From the NCBI RefSeq assembly GCF_002292295.1, contig NZ_DBBS01000018.1, positions 1 to 64,000 of the forward strand: DNA of 64,000 bases, in the 5' to 3' direction. The stretch's first letter is position 1, and every line of letters begins with the position of its first letter. This document shows, in pieces, positions 26,010 to 37,352 of this stretch. This stretch comes from Sphingomonas sp. UBA978. GTDB taxonomy: Bacteria; Pseudomonadota; Alphaproteobacteria; Sphingomonadales; Sphingomonadaceae. Position numbers and translations under genes: made by a program. The notes below the pieces were generated by a model. The model saw nothing but the letters and a program-made list of their open reading frames with translations, was not told where the DNA came from and made no database searches.

Positions 26010-26047
26010 CCCTCGCCCCCCCGACTTACGGGGAACGAGGGACAGGA

Positions 26048-26491
26048 TTAGACCCGCGGGCGCGCCTTCAGCTCGTCGCGGATCTCGCGCAGCAGCGTGA
26101 CGTCCGCCGGTTCGACCGGTGCGGCCGCGACCGGCGCTTCCGCCTTCGGAATCAGCCGGTTCACCGCGCGCACGATCAGGAAGATGATGAAGGCGACGAT
26201 GACGAAGTTCGCCGCCTGGGTGATGAACTCGCCATAGCCGAGCAGCGGCACACCCGCCTTCTTCAGCGCGGCATAGTCCGACAGCGATCCCGTATAGGTT
26301 GCCGGCACCGGCCCCATGCGCAGGAAATATCCCGAAAAGTCGAGCCCGCCGAACAGCTTGCCGATCACCGGCATGATGACGTCCTCGGTCAGCGAGGTGA
26401 CGATCTTGCCGAAGGCGGCGCCGATGATGACCGCGACGGCAAGGTCGAGCACGTTGCCGCGTGCGATGAATGTCTTGAATTCCTTGAGCAT
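26048..26491 (-). CDS. mscL: Large-conductance mechanosensitive channel
   Basis: MscL opens under membrane tension to release solutes during osmotic downshock. The 147 residues contain the conserved N-terminal amphipathic helix and first membrane helix (FKTFIARGNVLDLAVAVIIGAAFGKIVTSL), the second helix (NFVIVAFIIFLIVRAVNRL) and a C-terminal bundle (TLLREIRDEL). The ATG at 26491 gives the standard MLKEFKTFI start; the longer frame adds 21 unlike residues. It is divergent from lemA. Confidence 0.95.
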   Translation of the reverse strand: MLKEFKTFIARGNVLDLAVAVIIGAAFGKIVTSLTEDVIMPVIGKLFGGLDFSGYFLRMGPVPATYTGSLSDYAALKKAGVPLLGYGEFITQAANFVIVAFIIFLIVRAVNRLIPKAEAPVAAAPVEPADVTLLREIRDELKARPRV

Positions 26492-26563
26492 GATCGCCGC
26501 TTTCCCTCGTTGCGTCCCCGGCGCGAGCGTAAGCGGCGATTCCCCCTTCGCCAAGCCCGTTCA

Positions 26564-26585
26564 CTGTCCTATATGGATAGGACAG
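26564..26585. promoter_or_regulatory. Perfect 22-base palindrome upstream of lemA
   Basis: The arms CTGTCCTAT (26564-26572) and ATAGGACAG (26577-26585) are exact inverse complements around ATGG. The site lies 22 bases before the lemA start and 73 bases from the divergent mscL start, and it overlaps TATATG, a possible lemA -10. Its length and symmetry suit a homodimeric regulator. The Rrf2 protein encoded next door is the closest candidate, by inference only. Confidence 0.6.
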
Positions 26586-26606
26586 ATCGTCCAGGAGGTT
26601 GATTTC

Positions 26607-27206
26607 ATGTCGTCGCGTCGCCCCATTGCCGCCTTCGTGCTCGCCGCCACCGCGTCGGTGTCGCTGGCCGGCTGCGGCATCAATTCCGTGCCGACCGCCG
26701 AGGAAAATGCCAAGGCGCGCTGGGCCGACGTGCAGAACCAGTATCAGCGGCGCGCCGACCTGATCCCCAACCTCGTCTCCACGGTGAAGGCCGCGGGCGC
26801 GCAGGAAAAGGACATTCTGGTACAGGTGACGCAGGCGCGCGCCGGCGCCAACCAGGTCAAGCTCAGCGGCGACCAGCTGACCGATCCCGCCAAGATGCAG
26901 GCGTTCGAGCGCGCGCAGGGCGCGGTGACGCTGTCGCTGCAGCGGCTGCAGGAGGCCTATCCCGAGCTGAAGAGCCAAGGCAATTACACCACGCTGATGA
27001 GCCAGCTGGAGGGCACCGAGAACCGCATCACGATCGCGCGCACCGACTACAACACGGCGGTGCAGGCCTATAACACGCGCATCCGCACCTTCCCCGACGC
27101 GGTCGGCGCGCGCATCTTCTACGGTGCCAAGCCGCTGACCCCGTTCGCCGCGACGACGCCGGGCGCCGAACAGGCCCCGAGCGTCAACTTCGGGAATGCG
27201 GGCTGA
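26607..27206 (+). CDS. LemA-family lipoprotein
   Basis: The 199-residue protein begins with a lipoprotein signal (VSLAGC, lipidated Cys23). It continues with the LemA core ENAKARWADVQNQYQRRADLIPNLVSTVKA, a long helical hairpin, and ends with IRTFPDAVGARIFYGAKPLTPF. LemA proteins are membrane-associated and of unclear function, but they regularly occur beside TPM-domain genes as here. ATG 26607 follows AGGAGG at 26593-26598. The TPM gene starts six bases after its stop. Confidence 0.93.
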   Translation: MSSRRPIAAFVLAATASVSLAGCGINSVPTAEENAKARWADVQNQYQRRADLIPNLVSTVKAAGAQEKDILVQVTQARAGANQVKLSGDQLTDPAKMQAFERAQGAVTLSLQRLQEAYPELKSQGNYTTLMSQLEGTENRITIARTDYNTAVQAYNTRIRTFPDAVGARIFYGAKPLTPFAATTPGAEQAPSVNFGNAG

Positions 27207-27211
27207 CGGGC

Positions 27212-28105
27212 ATGACCCCGCCCCTCCGCATGCTCGCGTTCGCGCGGGCGGCGATGCTGCTGGTGCTGGCGTGGATGATCGTCACGCCGGCCACCGCGCA
27301 GACCTTCCCCAAATTCACCGGCCTCGTCGTCGACGCGGCAAACGTCCTGCCGCCGGAAGCGGAGGCCGCGCTGACCGCGAAACTGGAGGCGTTGCAGAAG
27401 GATACGAAGCGCCAACTGGTCGTCGCCACGATCCCCGACCTGCAGGGTTATCCGCTCGAGGACTATGGCTACAAGCTCGGCCGGGCATGGGGAGTCGGGC
27501 TGAACGACGTCAACAATGGTGCAATCCTGTTCATCGCGCCCAACGAGCCGGCCGGCGGTCGCGGTCCGCGGATCGAGGTGGGGCGCGGGCTGGAACCGAT
27601 CCTGACCGACGCTCTGTCCAGCGTCATCATCAACCGGGACATGATGCCGCGGCTGAAAGCCGGTGACATCGCCGGCGCGATGACCGCCGGCACCGATGCG
27701 ATCGCCCAGCAGTTGCGCGCCTCCCCGGAGGAAGCGCAGGCGCGGCTGGATGCGGCGACCCGGCAGTTCGACCAGACCCATCGCCGCTCCTCGGCGTCCA
27801 ATGGCGGCGGCGTACCGTTCGGCCTGATCGCCTGCGCCATCATCCTGCTGTTCGTGCTGGTGCCGCTGTTCCGCGGCAAGCGGCGCGCCGGGCCATGGGG
27901 CACGCGCTATCGCAGCGACGACGGCGGCGCGCTGCCGATCGTCCTGTGGAGCATCGCCAACGAGATCGGCCGCTCGTCGGGCGGCGGTGGCTGGAGTGGC
28001 GGGGGCAGCTCCGGCGGCGGCAGCGACGGCAGCTGGGGCGGCGGCGGCTTCACCGGCGGCGGTGGCGGCGATTTCGGGGGCGGTGGCGCCTCGGGGAGCT
28101 GGTGA
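27212..28105 (+). CDS. TPM-domain (YgcG-type) exported membrane protein
   Basis: The 297 residues comprise a signal sequence, a TPM domain (FPKFTGLVVDAANVLPPEAEAALTAKLEALQKDTKRQLVVATIPDLQGYPLEDYGYKLGRAWGVG and NNGAILFIAPNE), one membrane helix near residue 210 (GLIACAIILLFVLVPLF) and a long Gly/Ser tail. This is the YgcG layout. Related TPM proteins act in photosystem repair in plants, but the bacterial role is uncertain. It is second in the lemA-TPM-TPM-nudix operon. Confidence 0.9.
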   Translation: MTPPLRMLAFARAAMLLVLAWMIVTPATAQTFPKFTGLVVDAANVLPPEAEAALTAKLEALQKDTKRQLVVATIPDLQGYPLEDYGYKLGRAWGVGLNDVNNGAILFIAPNEPAGGRGPRIEVGRGLEPILTDALSSVIINRDMMPRLKAGDIAGAMTAGTDAIAQQLRASPEEAQARLDAATRQFDQTHRRSSASNGGGVPFGLIACAIILLFVLVPLFRGKRRAGPWGTRYRSDDGGALPIVLWSIANEIGRSSGGGGWSGGGSSGGGSDGSWGGGGFTGGGGGDFGGGGASGSW

Positions 28106-28106
28106 C

Positions 28107-28778
28107 ATGCGGCTGACCGACACGGATCGTGCCAGCGTCGCGGCGGCGGTGGCCGCGGCGGAACGCCACACCGCGGGCGAGATCGTCACCATCGTCGCGC
28201 GGCGATCGGACACATATCACGACGTCGCGCTGCACTGGACGGTGCTGGCGATGCTGTTCGTTCTCGCGCTGCTGGCGTTCCGGCCGGATGCGGCGATCTG
28301 GCTGCACGGGCTGGTCGCCGATCCCTGGGAGGGCGCACCGGCGCCGGGCGGCCTGTTCACCGTCGCGCTGGTGCTGCTGATCGTCACCTTCCTGCTCGTC
28401 CGCGTCGTCCTCGCCTGGATGCCGCTGCGGCTCGCGCTGACCCCGGGCAGCACCGAGGCCCGGCGCGTCCACGCCCGCGCACTGGCGCTGTTCCGCGCGA
28501 GTGCCGAGGCGCGCACCCGCGATGCGACCGGCGTGCTGCTCTATTTGTCGCTGGACGAGCACCGTGCGGAGATCATCGCCGACGCCGCGATCCACGCCCG
28601 CGTCGCGCCCGACGTCTGGGGCGATGCGATGGCGGCGCTGATCGCGGCGACGCGCGACGGCCGGCCGGGCGACGGCATGGCGGAGGCGGTGCGCCGGATC
28701 GGCGTCGTGCTCGCCGAGCATGTCCCGCCGCGCACGAACGACACCAACGAACTGCCGGACCGACTGATCGAACTATGA
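28107..28778 (+). CDS. Second TPM-family membrane protein
   Basis: This 223-residue protein opens MRLTDTDRASVAAAVAAAERHTAGEIVTIVARRSDTYHDVA, a shortened TPM-type N-terminus. It carries two membrane helices near residues 45-62 and 90-110 and a cytoplasmic C-terminal part with GVLLYLSLDEHRAEIIAD. It starts one base after the preceding stop and overlaps the Nudix gene by four bases (ATGA), so all are co-translated. A specific function is not known. Confidence 0.82.
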   Translation: MRLTDTDRASVAAAVAAAERHTAGEIVTIVARRSDTYHDVALHWTVLAMLFVLALLAFRPDAAIWLHGLVADPWEGAPAPGGLFTVALVLLIVTFLLVRVVLAWMPLRLALTPGSTEARRVHARALALFRASAEARTRDATGVLLYLSLDEHRAEIIADAAIHARVAPDVWGDAMAALIAATRDGRPGDGMAEAVRRIGVVLAEHVPPRTNDTNELPDRLIEL

Positions 28779-29302
28779 CCATCGCCACCCCCTGGAAGGG
28801 CAAATATCTGTCGGTCCGCACCGCCGGCACGTGGGAATATGCCGAGCGCGTCGGCTCGATCGCCGCCGCGGTGATCCTCGCGATCGACGGCGAGGGGCAG
28901 TTGCTGCTGGTCGAGCAGTATCGCGTCCCGCTCGGGCGCAACTGCCTGGAACTGCCCGCCGGCCTCGTCGGCGACGAGAGCGCGGGCGAAAGCGTGGCGG
29001 ACGCGGCGCGGCGCGAGCTGGAGGAGGAAACCGGCTATCACGCCGCGATCGTCGAGGAGCGCGGCGACTTCTATGCGTCGCCCGGCATGACGTCGGAAAG
29101 CTTCACCCTCGTGGTCGCGACCGGCCTGACCCGCACCGGCGACGGCGGCGGCGACGCGGACGAGAACATCACCGTCCATCGCGTCCCGCTGGACGCGGTC
29201 GCCGGCTTCGTCGCCGAAAAGCGGCGCGCCGGCGTGGCGATCGACGCGAAGATGCTGCTGCTCCTGGGTGGCGGCCTGCTGGCGGAACTCGGCGGGGAGT
29301 AA
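28775..29302 (+). CDS. Nudix hydrolase, ADP-ribose pyrophosphatase-like
   Basis: The 175 residues contain a complete Nudix box, G-D-ESAGE-SVADAAR-RELEEETGY, which fits Gx5Ex7REUxEExGU exactly. LVEQYRVPLGRNCLELPAGLVGDE upstream and the box position resemble ADP-ribose/NDP-sugar pyrophosphatases. Its ATG overlaps the TPM gene stop. Its role within a lemA/TPM operon is not obvious. Confidence 0.9.
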   Translation: MTIATPWKGKYLSVRTAGTWEYAERVGSIAAAVILAIDGEGQLLLVEQYRVPLGRNCLELPAGLVGDESAGESVADAARRELEEETGYHAAIVEERGDFYASPGMTSESFTLVVATGLTRTGDGGGDADENITVHRVPLDAVAGFVAEKRRAGVAIDAKMLLLLGGGLLAELGGE

Positions 29303-29374
29303 CCACCCCCTTCCCTTTTCCGCGGGGAAGGAGGAGACGGCGCAGCCGACGTTGGGTGAGGCCAGCGAGGATTG

Positions 29375-29513
29375 TCACGCGAAGACGCGAAGGCCGCAAA
29401 GCCGTTCGACCCGTGACGACCGCATCGCCCCGTTCCGATAGGCTGGGACATTAGGAACAAAGAGAACCGCATCGACGCACGCGACCCCTTCGCGTCTTCG
29501 CGTCTTCGCGCGA
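29375..29513. repeat. Inverted-repeat element built of CGCGAAGA octamers, copy 2
   Basis: The left arm TCACGCGAAGACGCGAAGG (29375-29393) is answered by a longer inverse arm at 29487-29513 containing three octamers. It is the A-rich cousin of the element at 211-341 and occupies the Nudix-complex I gap. About 93 bases between the arms show no coding signal. Confidence 0.65.
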
Positions 29514-29525
29514 ACCGTCTCCTAC

Positions 29526-29807
29526 CTAGCGGAAATTATCCGCATAGGCCTGCAGCTTGAGCTTGCGCTCCGGCGCGGCGGTCAGCTCGTAGTCGAAGCC
29601 CTGTGCCTCGCAGTACGCGATCGCCGCGTCCTGCGACGGAAAGCTCAGCTTCACCTGCTCGCGCGTGTCGCCGCTGCCGGCCCAACCGGTGAGCGGATCG
29701 GGCTGCTTGGCCTCGGCGGGTTCGAATTCGAGGGCCCACGTATGGGTCCGGGCTTTGCCGGACTGCATCGCGTTCTTGGGGCGCTGAAAGATACGGGCGG
29801 TAGGCAT
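29526..29807 (-). CDS. NADH:ubiquinone oxidoreductase accessory subunit (NDUFS4-like)
   Basis: This 93-residue protein matches the 'ETC complex I subunit' family of alphaproteobacteria, homologous to mitochondrial NDUFS4: MPTARIFQRPKNAMQSGKARTHTWALEFEP, DPLTGWAGSGDTREQVKLSFPSQDAAIAYCEAQG. It associates peripherally with complex I. The ATG at 29807 gives the standard N-terminus. It is 11 bases downstream of hrpB. Confidence 0.92.
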   Translation of the reverse strand: MPTARIFQRPKNAMQSGKARTHTWALEFEPAEAKQPDPLTGWAGSGDTREQVKLSFPSQDAAIAYCEAQGFDYELTAAPERKLKLQAYADNFR

Positions 29808-29818
29808 AGACTGGCCCT

Positions 29819-32269
29819 TTAGCGCGTCCCGGCGGCGCGCGCATCCGCCTTTTTGGTGCGCAGCGTCGCCGATGCGGCGGCAGGATCGTCGGGCCAGGGA
29901 TGTTTGGGATAGCGCCCGCGCATCTCCTTGGCGACCGCGGTCCAGCTGCCCGCCCAGAAGCCCGGCAGGTCGCGCGTCGTCTGGATCGGCCGGCCGGCGG
30001 GCGAGGTCAGGCTCAGCACCAGCGGCACCCGCTCCGACCCGATCACGGGATGCTCGGCGAGCCCGAACAGCGCCTGCACGCGCAATTCCACCTTCGGCCC
30101 GCCCTCCGCCGCATAGTCGATCGCGTGCGTGCTGCCGGCGGGGCTGGTGAAATCGGCGGGGGCGAGGCAATCGACCTGCCGCATCGCGTCCCAGCCGATC
30201 AGGGCGCGGATCGCATCGGTCAGCGCGCCCGGCGTGATCGCATCCAGCCGCCGCCGTCCCGCCAGCAGCGCCGGCAGCCATTCGTCGAGCCGCTCCGCCA
30301 TCATCGCGTCGAGCGGCACGCCGGCATAGGTCGCGCGCGCGCGCAGCGCCTCGGCCCCCGCGCTCCACGGCAGCAGCGCGAGGCCATGCGTCCGCACCCC
30401 CTCCAGCAACGCCGCCGCCACCGCCGCGGGATCGGCCTGCGCATCCGGGCCGGACGACAGCCGCAGCGCGCCGAGCCGGCGTTCGCGCAACGTCGTGACG
30501 CTGCCGCACGCCGGATCGAAGTCGGCGGTCCGCCGTGTCTCGATCCGGTCGCCGAACAGCCGCTCGATCGTCGCGAGGTCGATCGGGGCGGCGGCGAGAA
30601 TGCGCGCACCCGATGCGGCGCCCTGCGTGTCCGCGACCGCGAGCCATTCGGCACGGGCCAGCACCGTCGTCGGGTCGAGCCGGAAGCCGCGCCCGCCGAC
30701 CGAGGCCCAATGTTCGCCGCTCGCGTCGCGGCGCCGCGCGATCCGGTCGGGGAAGGCGAGCGCGATCGCCACCTCGACCCCCTCCGCATCGCCGCCGTCC
30801 CCGCCGACCAGTTTCGCCCAGCGCTCGGCAAGCTTGCGCGCCGCCACCGCCTTGGTGCCGCGCTCGCCGCGCCAGCGCCGCAGCCGCGTCTCGATATCGG
30901 CGTCGACCCCGCCGAGGCCGCGTTCGGACAGCAGCACCGCGACCTCCGCCGCGATCCGCCCCTGCCCCAGCGTCGCCGCGCGCAGCAGCATATGCGCCAG
31001 CCGCGGCGGCATCGGCATCGCCGCGATGCGCCGGCCGTGCGCGGTCGGCCGCCCGTCGCCGTCGATCGCCTCCAGGGCCGCCAGCCGCTCGCGTGCCTCC
31101 GCCACCGCCGCGGCCGGCGGCGGGTCGAGCCACGCGAGGTCGCGCGGATCGCCGACGCCCCACAGCGCCGCCGCCAGCACCAGCCCGGACAGGTCCGCCT
31201 CGAGGATCTCCGGCGGGTCGAAGCGCGGCAGGCCGCCGGTCGCCGCCTCTTCCCACAGGCGATAGGCGACGCCCGGCCCCAGCCGCGCCGCCCGCCCGGC
31301 GCGCTGCGTCACCGCCGCCTGGCTGGCGCGTTCGGTCACCAGCCGCGTCATCCCCGCCGCACGGTCGTAGCGCGGGCGGCGCGCCAGCCCCGAATCGACG
31401 ACGATACGGATGCCGTCGAGCGTCAGGCTGGTTTCGGCGATCGACGTGGCGAGCACCAGCTTGCGCCGGCCGTCCGGCTCGGGCCGGATCGCCGCCCGCT
31501 GCGCGGCGGGATCGAGGCTGCCGTGCAGTTCATGGATGACGATATCCTCCGGCAGGGTCGCCAGTCGCTCCGCGGTCCGCTCGATCTCGGCGACGCCGGG
31601 CAGGAAGGCGAGCACCCCGCCCTCCGCCTCGCCCAGTGCACGCCGGATCGCGGCCGCCATCGCATCCTCGATCCGCGCGTCGCCGCTGCGGCCAAGGTGG
31701 CGCAGCGCCAGCGGATAGCTGCGCCCCTCGCTCTCGATCACCGGCGCGCCCGCCCCGTCCTCCGCCATCAGCGCCGCGAAACGCGCGCCGTCGAGCGTCG
31801 CCGACATCGCGACCAGCCGCAGGTCGGGACGCAGCGATCCTTGCGCATCCAGCGCCATCGCCAGCCCGAAATCGCCGTCGAGGCTGCGTTCGTGGACCTC
31901 GTCGAACAGCACGGCGGAAATGCCCGCCAGTTCGGGATCGGCCTGGATGCGCGCGACGAAGATGCCCTCGGTCACCACCGTCACCCGCGTCGCGGCCGAT
32001 CGCCGGCTGTCCATCCGCGTCGCATAGCCATAGGTGCCGCCGGCCGCCTCGCCCGCCAGCGCCGCCATCCGCTCCGCCGCCGCACGCGCCGCGAGCCGGC
32101 GCGGCGACAGCACCAGCACCTCGCCCGTGCACCAATGCTGGTCGAGCAGCGCCGGCGCGACCGCGGTGGTCTTGCCCGCACCCGGCGGCGCGACCAGCAC
32201 GGCATTGCTGCGCCGGCCCAGCGCGGCGAGCAGGTCGGGAAGGACGGCGAGGATCGGCAGGTCGGTCAC
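29819..32269 (-). CDS. hrpB: ATP-dependent helicase HrpB (DEAH box)
   Basis: This 816-residue RNA-helicase-like protein has Walker A APPGAGKTT near residue 28, motif II LFDEVHERSLDGDFGLA, motif III MSATLDGARFA and motif VI QRAGRAARLGPGVAYRLW. The HrpB-specific C-terminal region follows (PLVLSLTSPAGRPIQTTRDLPGFWAGSWTAVAKEMRGRYPKHPWPDDPA). GTG 32269 yields VTDLPILAVLPDLLAAL, the usual start; the longer frame to 32365 adds Arg-rich sequence unlike the family. Its cellular role in most bacteria is undefined. Confidence 0.94.
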   Translation of the reverse strand: MTDLPILAVLPDLLAALGRRSNAVLVAPPGAGKTTAVAPALLDQHWCTGEVLVLSPRRLAARAAAERMAALAGEAAGGTYGYATRMDSRRSAATRVTVVTEGIFVARIQADPELAGISAVLFDEVHERSLDGDFGLAMALDAQGSLRPDLRLVAMSATLDGARFAALMAEDGAGAPVIESEGRSYPLALRHLGRSGDARIEDAMAAAIRRALGEAEGGVLAFLPGVAEIERTAERLATLPEDIVIHELHGSLDPAAQRAAIRPEPDGRRKLVLATSIAETSLTLDGIRIVVDSGLARRPRYDRAAGMTRLVTERASQAAVTQRAGRAARLGPGVAYRLWEEAATGGLPRFDPPEILEADLSGLVLAAALWGVGDPRDLAWLDPPPAAAVAEARERLAALEAIDGDGRPTAHGRRIAAMPMPPRLAHMLLRAATLGQGRIAAEVAVLLSERGLGGVDADIETRLRRWRGERGTKAVAARKLAERWAKLVGGDGGDAEGVEVAIALAFPDRIARRRDASGEHWASVGGRGFRLDPTTVLARAEWLAVADTQGAASGARILAAAPIDLATIERLFGDRIETRRTADFDPACGSVTTLRERRLGALRLSSGPDAQADPAAVAAALLEGVRTHGLALLPWSAGAEALRARATYAGVPLDAMMAERLDEWLPALLAGRRRLDAITPGALTDAIRALIGWDAMRQVDCLAPADFTSPAGSTHAIDYAAEGGPKVELRVQALFGLAEHPVIGSERVPLVLSLTSPAGRPIQTTRDLPGFWAGSWTAVAKEMRGRYPKHPWPDDPAAASATLRTKKADARAAGTR

Positions 32270-32460
32270 GGCACCGCGCCCTTGCCATGGATCGGTGCGC
32301 GACGCGACCGGCGCGCGCCGTCGTGCTGCGCGATCTGCTTGGAGATCATGCCGCTGCGCCCGCATCGGCGATGTCGTTCATGTCCGGGCGGGGGCCGAAT
32401 CCGTCGCGGGACCCTCGCCTGACGATGGGAAAACCGTGCGGCACTCCGCGCCGCCGGACA

Positions 32461-32658
32461 TCACAGACTGATGTTGCGCTTCGCCATTTCGGCAGCAGCG
32501 ATCGCCCCGAGCGGCGTCGGCGTATCGCCCGCGAAGATATCGGCGAGGTCGAGCAGGTCGTCGTCGGCCAGCGCCGCCACCGAGGCCCGTATTTCCGCGA
32601 GGCGAACGACCGCGCGTTCCGCCTCCGCCGTCTGTCGCTTGCGCCGTGTCCTGAGCAT
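32461..32658 (-). CDS. Small conserved-looking protein of unknown function
   Basis: A 65-residue frame begins MLRTRRKRQTAEAERAVVRLAEIRASVAALADDDLLDLADIFAGD and ends AAAEMAKRNISL. It is helical and charged, with no signal peptide or metal motif. Its composition looks protein-like rather than a shadow frame, and nothing else occupies this stretch between hrpB and the next operon. Function unknown. Confidence 0.55.
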   Translation of the reverse strand: MLRTRRKRQTAEAERAVVRLAEIRASVAALADDDLLDLADIFAGDTPTPLGAIAAAEMAKRNISL

Positions 32659-32949
32659 GGCGGACCGATAGCAGCATCCGCCGCGCGATGGCAGGCCGGA
32701 ACATGGCTAACGGCCGCCTGCCCACGCCCCCGTCGACATTCCCCCCAAACGGATAATAGCGTTAACTGTCCATTATAGACATAATCGTACCGATGCGGAC
32801 AGACGACCTCTCTGTGGATCACCGGACATGGCACGTGATGGAGACACCAGTACCCCATATTGCCGCGGCCGGTGGCGCATAGGGGACGGTCGTCGGTCCG
32901 TATCCCGCCGTGCGACGATCGCTCGTGCGCCCCGCGATTCCGCCGCGCT

Positions 32950-33468
32950 GTGAGGATCGCGCCTATCCTGCGGGCCGCGACGCTGATCCTCGCCTGCGCC
33001 GCGCCGCTGCGGGCCGAACTGAGCGTGCCGATCGCGACGCGCGTGCTGACCTTCCTCCTCCCCGCGCCCCGTGGCCCGACCCAGGTCGCCATCGTGGTCG
33101 CCCCGGATAACGCCGCCTCGCTCGCGGACGCGGTCGCGATCGAACGCGCGGTCGGCGGCGGCGTCGCCGTCGGTGGCGCGCTCGTCCGGACCCGGCGCGT
33201 CCCCGTCACCGCCCTCGAGGGGCTGCGCGGCTATCGCGCCGCCTTCGTCACCGCCGGCCTGCGCGGCGCGCACGACGACATCGCCGCCGCCGCGCGGCGC
33301 CATGCGGTGGTGACGATCACCTCCGATCCCGCCTGCGTCCAGGCCGCGCGCTGCGTCGTCGGCATCACATCGGGCACCCGCGTCCAGATCACCGTCAACC
33401 GCGTCGCCGCCCGCGCCGTCCATGCCCGGTTCGGCTCGGCTTTCCTGATGCTGGTCAAGGAGATATGA
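32950..33468 (+). CDS. YfiR-like periplasmic protein
   Basis: The 172-residue product has a signal peptide (APILRAATLILACAAPLRAE). It ends in ITSDPACVQAARCVVGITSGTRVQITVNRVAARAVHARFGSAFLMLVKEI, which fits the YfiR/DUF4154 pattern of a Cys-containing periplasmic fold closing on 'INL.AAR...' with a final 'L..'. YfiR proteins are periplasmic repressors or sensors of membrane signalling proteins. GTG 32950 is the likely start, though not certain. It overlaps the downstream receptor gene as ATGA, so the two are translationally coupled. Confidence 0.65.
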   Translation: MRIAPILRAATLILACAAPLRAELSVPIATRVLTFLLPAPRGPTQVAIVVAPDNAASLADAVAIERAVGGGVAVGGALVRTRRVPVTALEGLRGYRAAFVTAGLRGAHDDIAAAARRHAVVTITSDPACVQAARCVVGITSGTRVQITVNRVAARAVHARFGSAFLMLVKEI

Positions 33469-35524
33469 CCGTGCACACTGTCTGCACCGCCATCGCCACC
33501 GCCGTCGCGGGGCTGCTCGCCTCCTGCGTGACCGCTTATGCGCAGGCGATCGATTATTCCGCGCTGCAGGACGTGATCGGCGAACCGGTCACGACCAGCG
33601 TCACCGGCAAGCCGCAGCGCGTGTCCGAACTGCCCGGATCGATGATCGTCATCACCGCCGAACAGATCGCGCGGTCGCCGGCGCGGGATGTGCCGAGCCT
33701 GCTCAAGACCTATGCCGGGATCGACGTGAACCGCTGGACCGCGGGGCAGAGCGACGTGGCGGTGCGCGGCGGCGTGCAGACCTACAATGCGCGGCTGCTG
33801 GTGCTGGTCGACGGCCGTCAGGTCTATCTCGACCATTACGGCATGACCAACTGGAACCTGCTCGGCGTCGCCAGCGAGGATATCCAGCAGATCGAACTGC
33901 TGCGCGGCCCGGCGAGCGCCTTGTACGGTTTCAATGCCTCCACCGGCGTCGTCAACATCATCACCCGCAGACCCGGCGACACGACTGCGTTGCGGACGGA
34001 GGCCAGCGCCGGCAACCATGGCATGAACCGGGTCGCGGCCTCGCTGTATGTGCCGGTGACCGACCGGGTCGGCGCGAAGGTGACCGCGTCGCGGCTGCGC
34101 GAGGACGAGCGGCGGGTGCCCGCGACGATCCTCGATCGCCCGCGGTTCACGGTCGCGGCGGATCATGTCGCAGCCGCGCTGGACGCCGCATCGGGCGCGA
34201 CCACGGCCACCCTCGGCGGCGGCTACGACCTCAGCCGCCAGGTCGAGTTCCTGCCGACGCAGCTGCTCTCCAACCAGCTCTACCGCAGCTACAACCTGCG
34301 CGCGGGGATGACGCACGATACCGAATGGGGCGGCCTCGCGTTCAGCGGCTTCGTCGACTGGCTGGATGCCGATTACGGCACTGACGGCAGCATCGGCGGC
34401 CTCGCGCGCGGCCTGACGCTGTCCAACCGGATCATGGTCGGCAAGGCAGCGGGACTGTACCGGCTGGGCGCGGACGACACGCTGCGGCTGGGCTTCGAAT
34501 TCCGCAACAACCACCTCGCCAGCAATGCCCAATATGCGGATATCGTCGGCTATAACGTCGCCTCGGCGAATGCGATGGTCGACCTGCATCCGACCGGGCG
34601 CATGACGACGACCGCCGCGGTGCGGCTCGATCAATTGTGGCTCTACCAGTCCGGCGCGATCGCGCGGCCGGCGGTGGACGATCCGGCAAGCTACCGGCAG
34701 GCGTTCCACCGCGTCAGCTTCAACGCCGCGGTGCTCGTCCGCACCGGGATCGAGGGCCAGCTGCGGATCAACGGCGGGCTCGGCTACCAGTTGCCGTCGC
34801 TGACCAATTACGCGTTCCGGCTGGAGGTCGCCCTGCCGGAGCCGCTGCCCGCGTCGCTGATCGTCGCCGGATCGCCCAACATCCGCCCGACGGGCACCTG
34901 GAGTGCCGAGATCGGCTACAGCGACCGGCGCGGCGGCATCCGCGGCGAGGCGACGGCTTTCTACGCGCATACGAACGGGGCGATCGCTCCCCCGTCGGAG
35001 GTCCCGTCCGAACTGACGGAGGTGCAGTTCCTGCCCGGTCCGGTGATCGTCGAACGCTATTATGCCGCGGGCGACTACACCACCTTCGGCACCGAACTGA
35101 CGCTGTCGGGTCGCCTCGCCCTGCTCGACTGGCGCGCGAACTACACCTGGACCACCACGCGCAGCGACCTCGACAACCGGAATGCCCTGTCGCCGATACT
35201 GGTCCAGCCCGCGCTAACCACGCCGACGCACAAGGTCAACGTGCAACTGGGCTATGACGGCGGCGCTCGCTGGCTGGCGACGGGCATTCTCCGCTACACC
35301 AGCGCGACGCAGCAATTCGCCCTCGCGCCCGAAGTGCCGCTGGCGGTGGTGAAGCTGTTCCACGTCGCCGATGCGATCGCGCTGGACGCACGGCTTGGGT
35401 TCCGCCTGTCGCGGGGGATCGAGGTGTTCGTGGCCGGCGAGAACCTGACGCTCGCCGGCGGTGCGGCCGTCTCGCCGATCCCGGCGGATCGCCGCGTCCG
35501 CGGCGGACTGCGGGCGACGTTCTG

Positions 35525-35525
<1 letters not shown>
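33465..35525 (+). CDS. Small TonB-dependent receptor coupled to a signalling operon
   Basis: This 686-residue outer-membrane receptor has a signal peptide, then VTTSVTGKPQRVSELPGSMIVITAEQIARSPARDVPSLLKTYAGIDVNRW and IELLRGPASALYGFNASTGVVNIITRRPGD (plug), and a barrel ending RVRGGLRATF. It is of the BtuB/colicin-receptor size class, unlike the roughly 1000-residue polysaccharide receptors nearby. It overlaps both neighbours by 1-4 bases. Since the neighbours are a YfiR-like protein and a transducer, it may report occupancy rather than only import. The ligand is unknown. Confidence 0.88.
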
Positions 35526-37330
<1,805 letters not shown>

Positions 37331-37352
37331 ACATGGCGAGCCGCGCGCGCGG

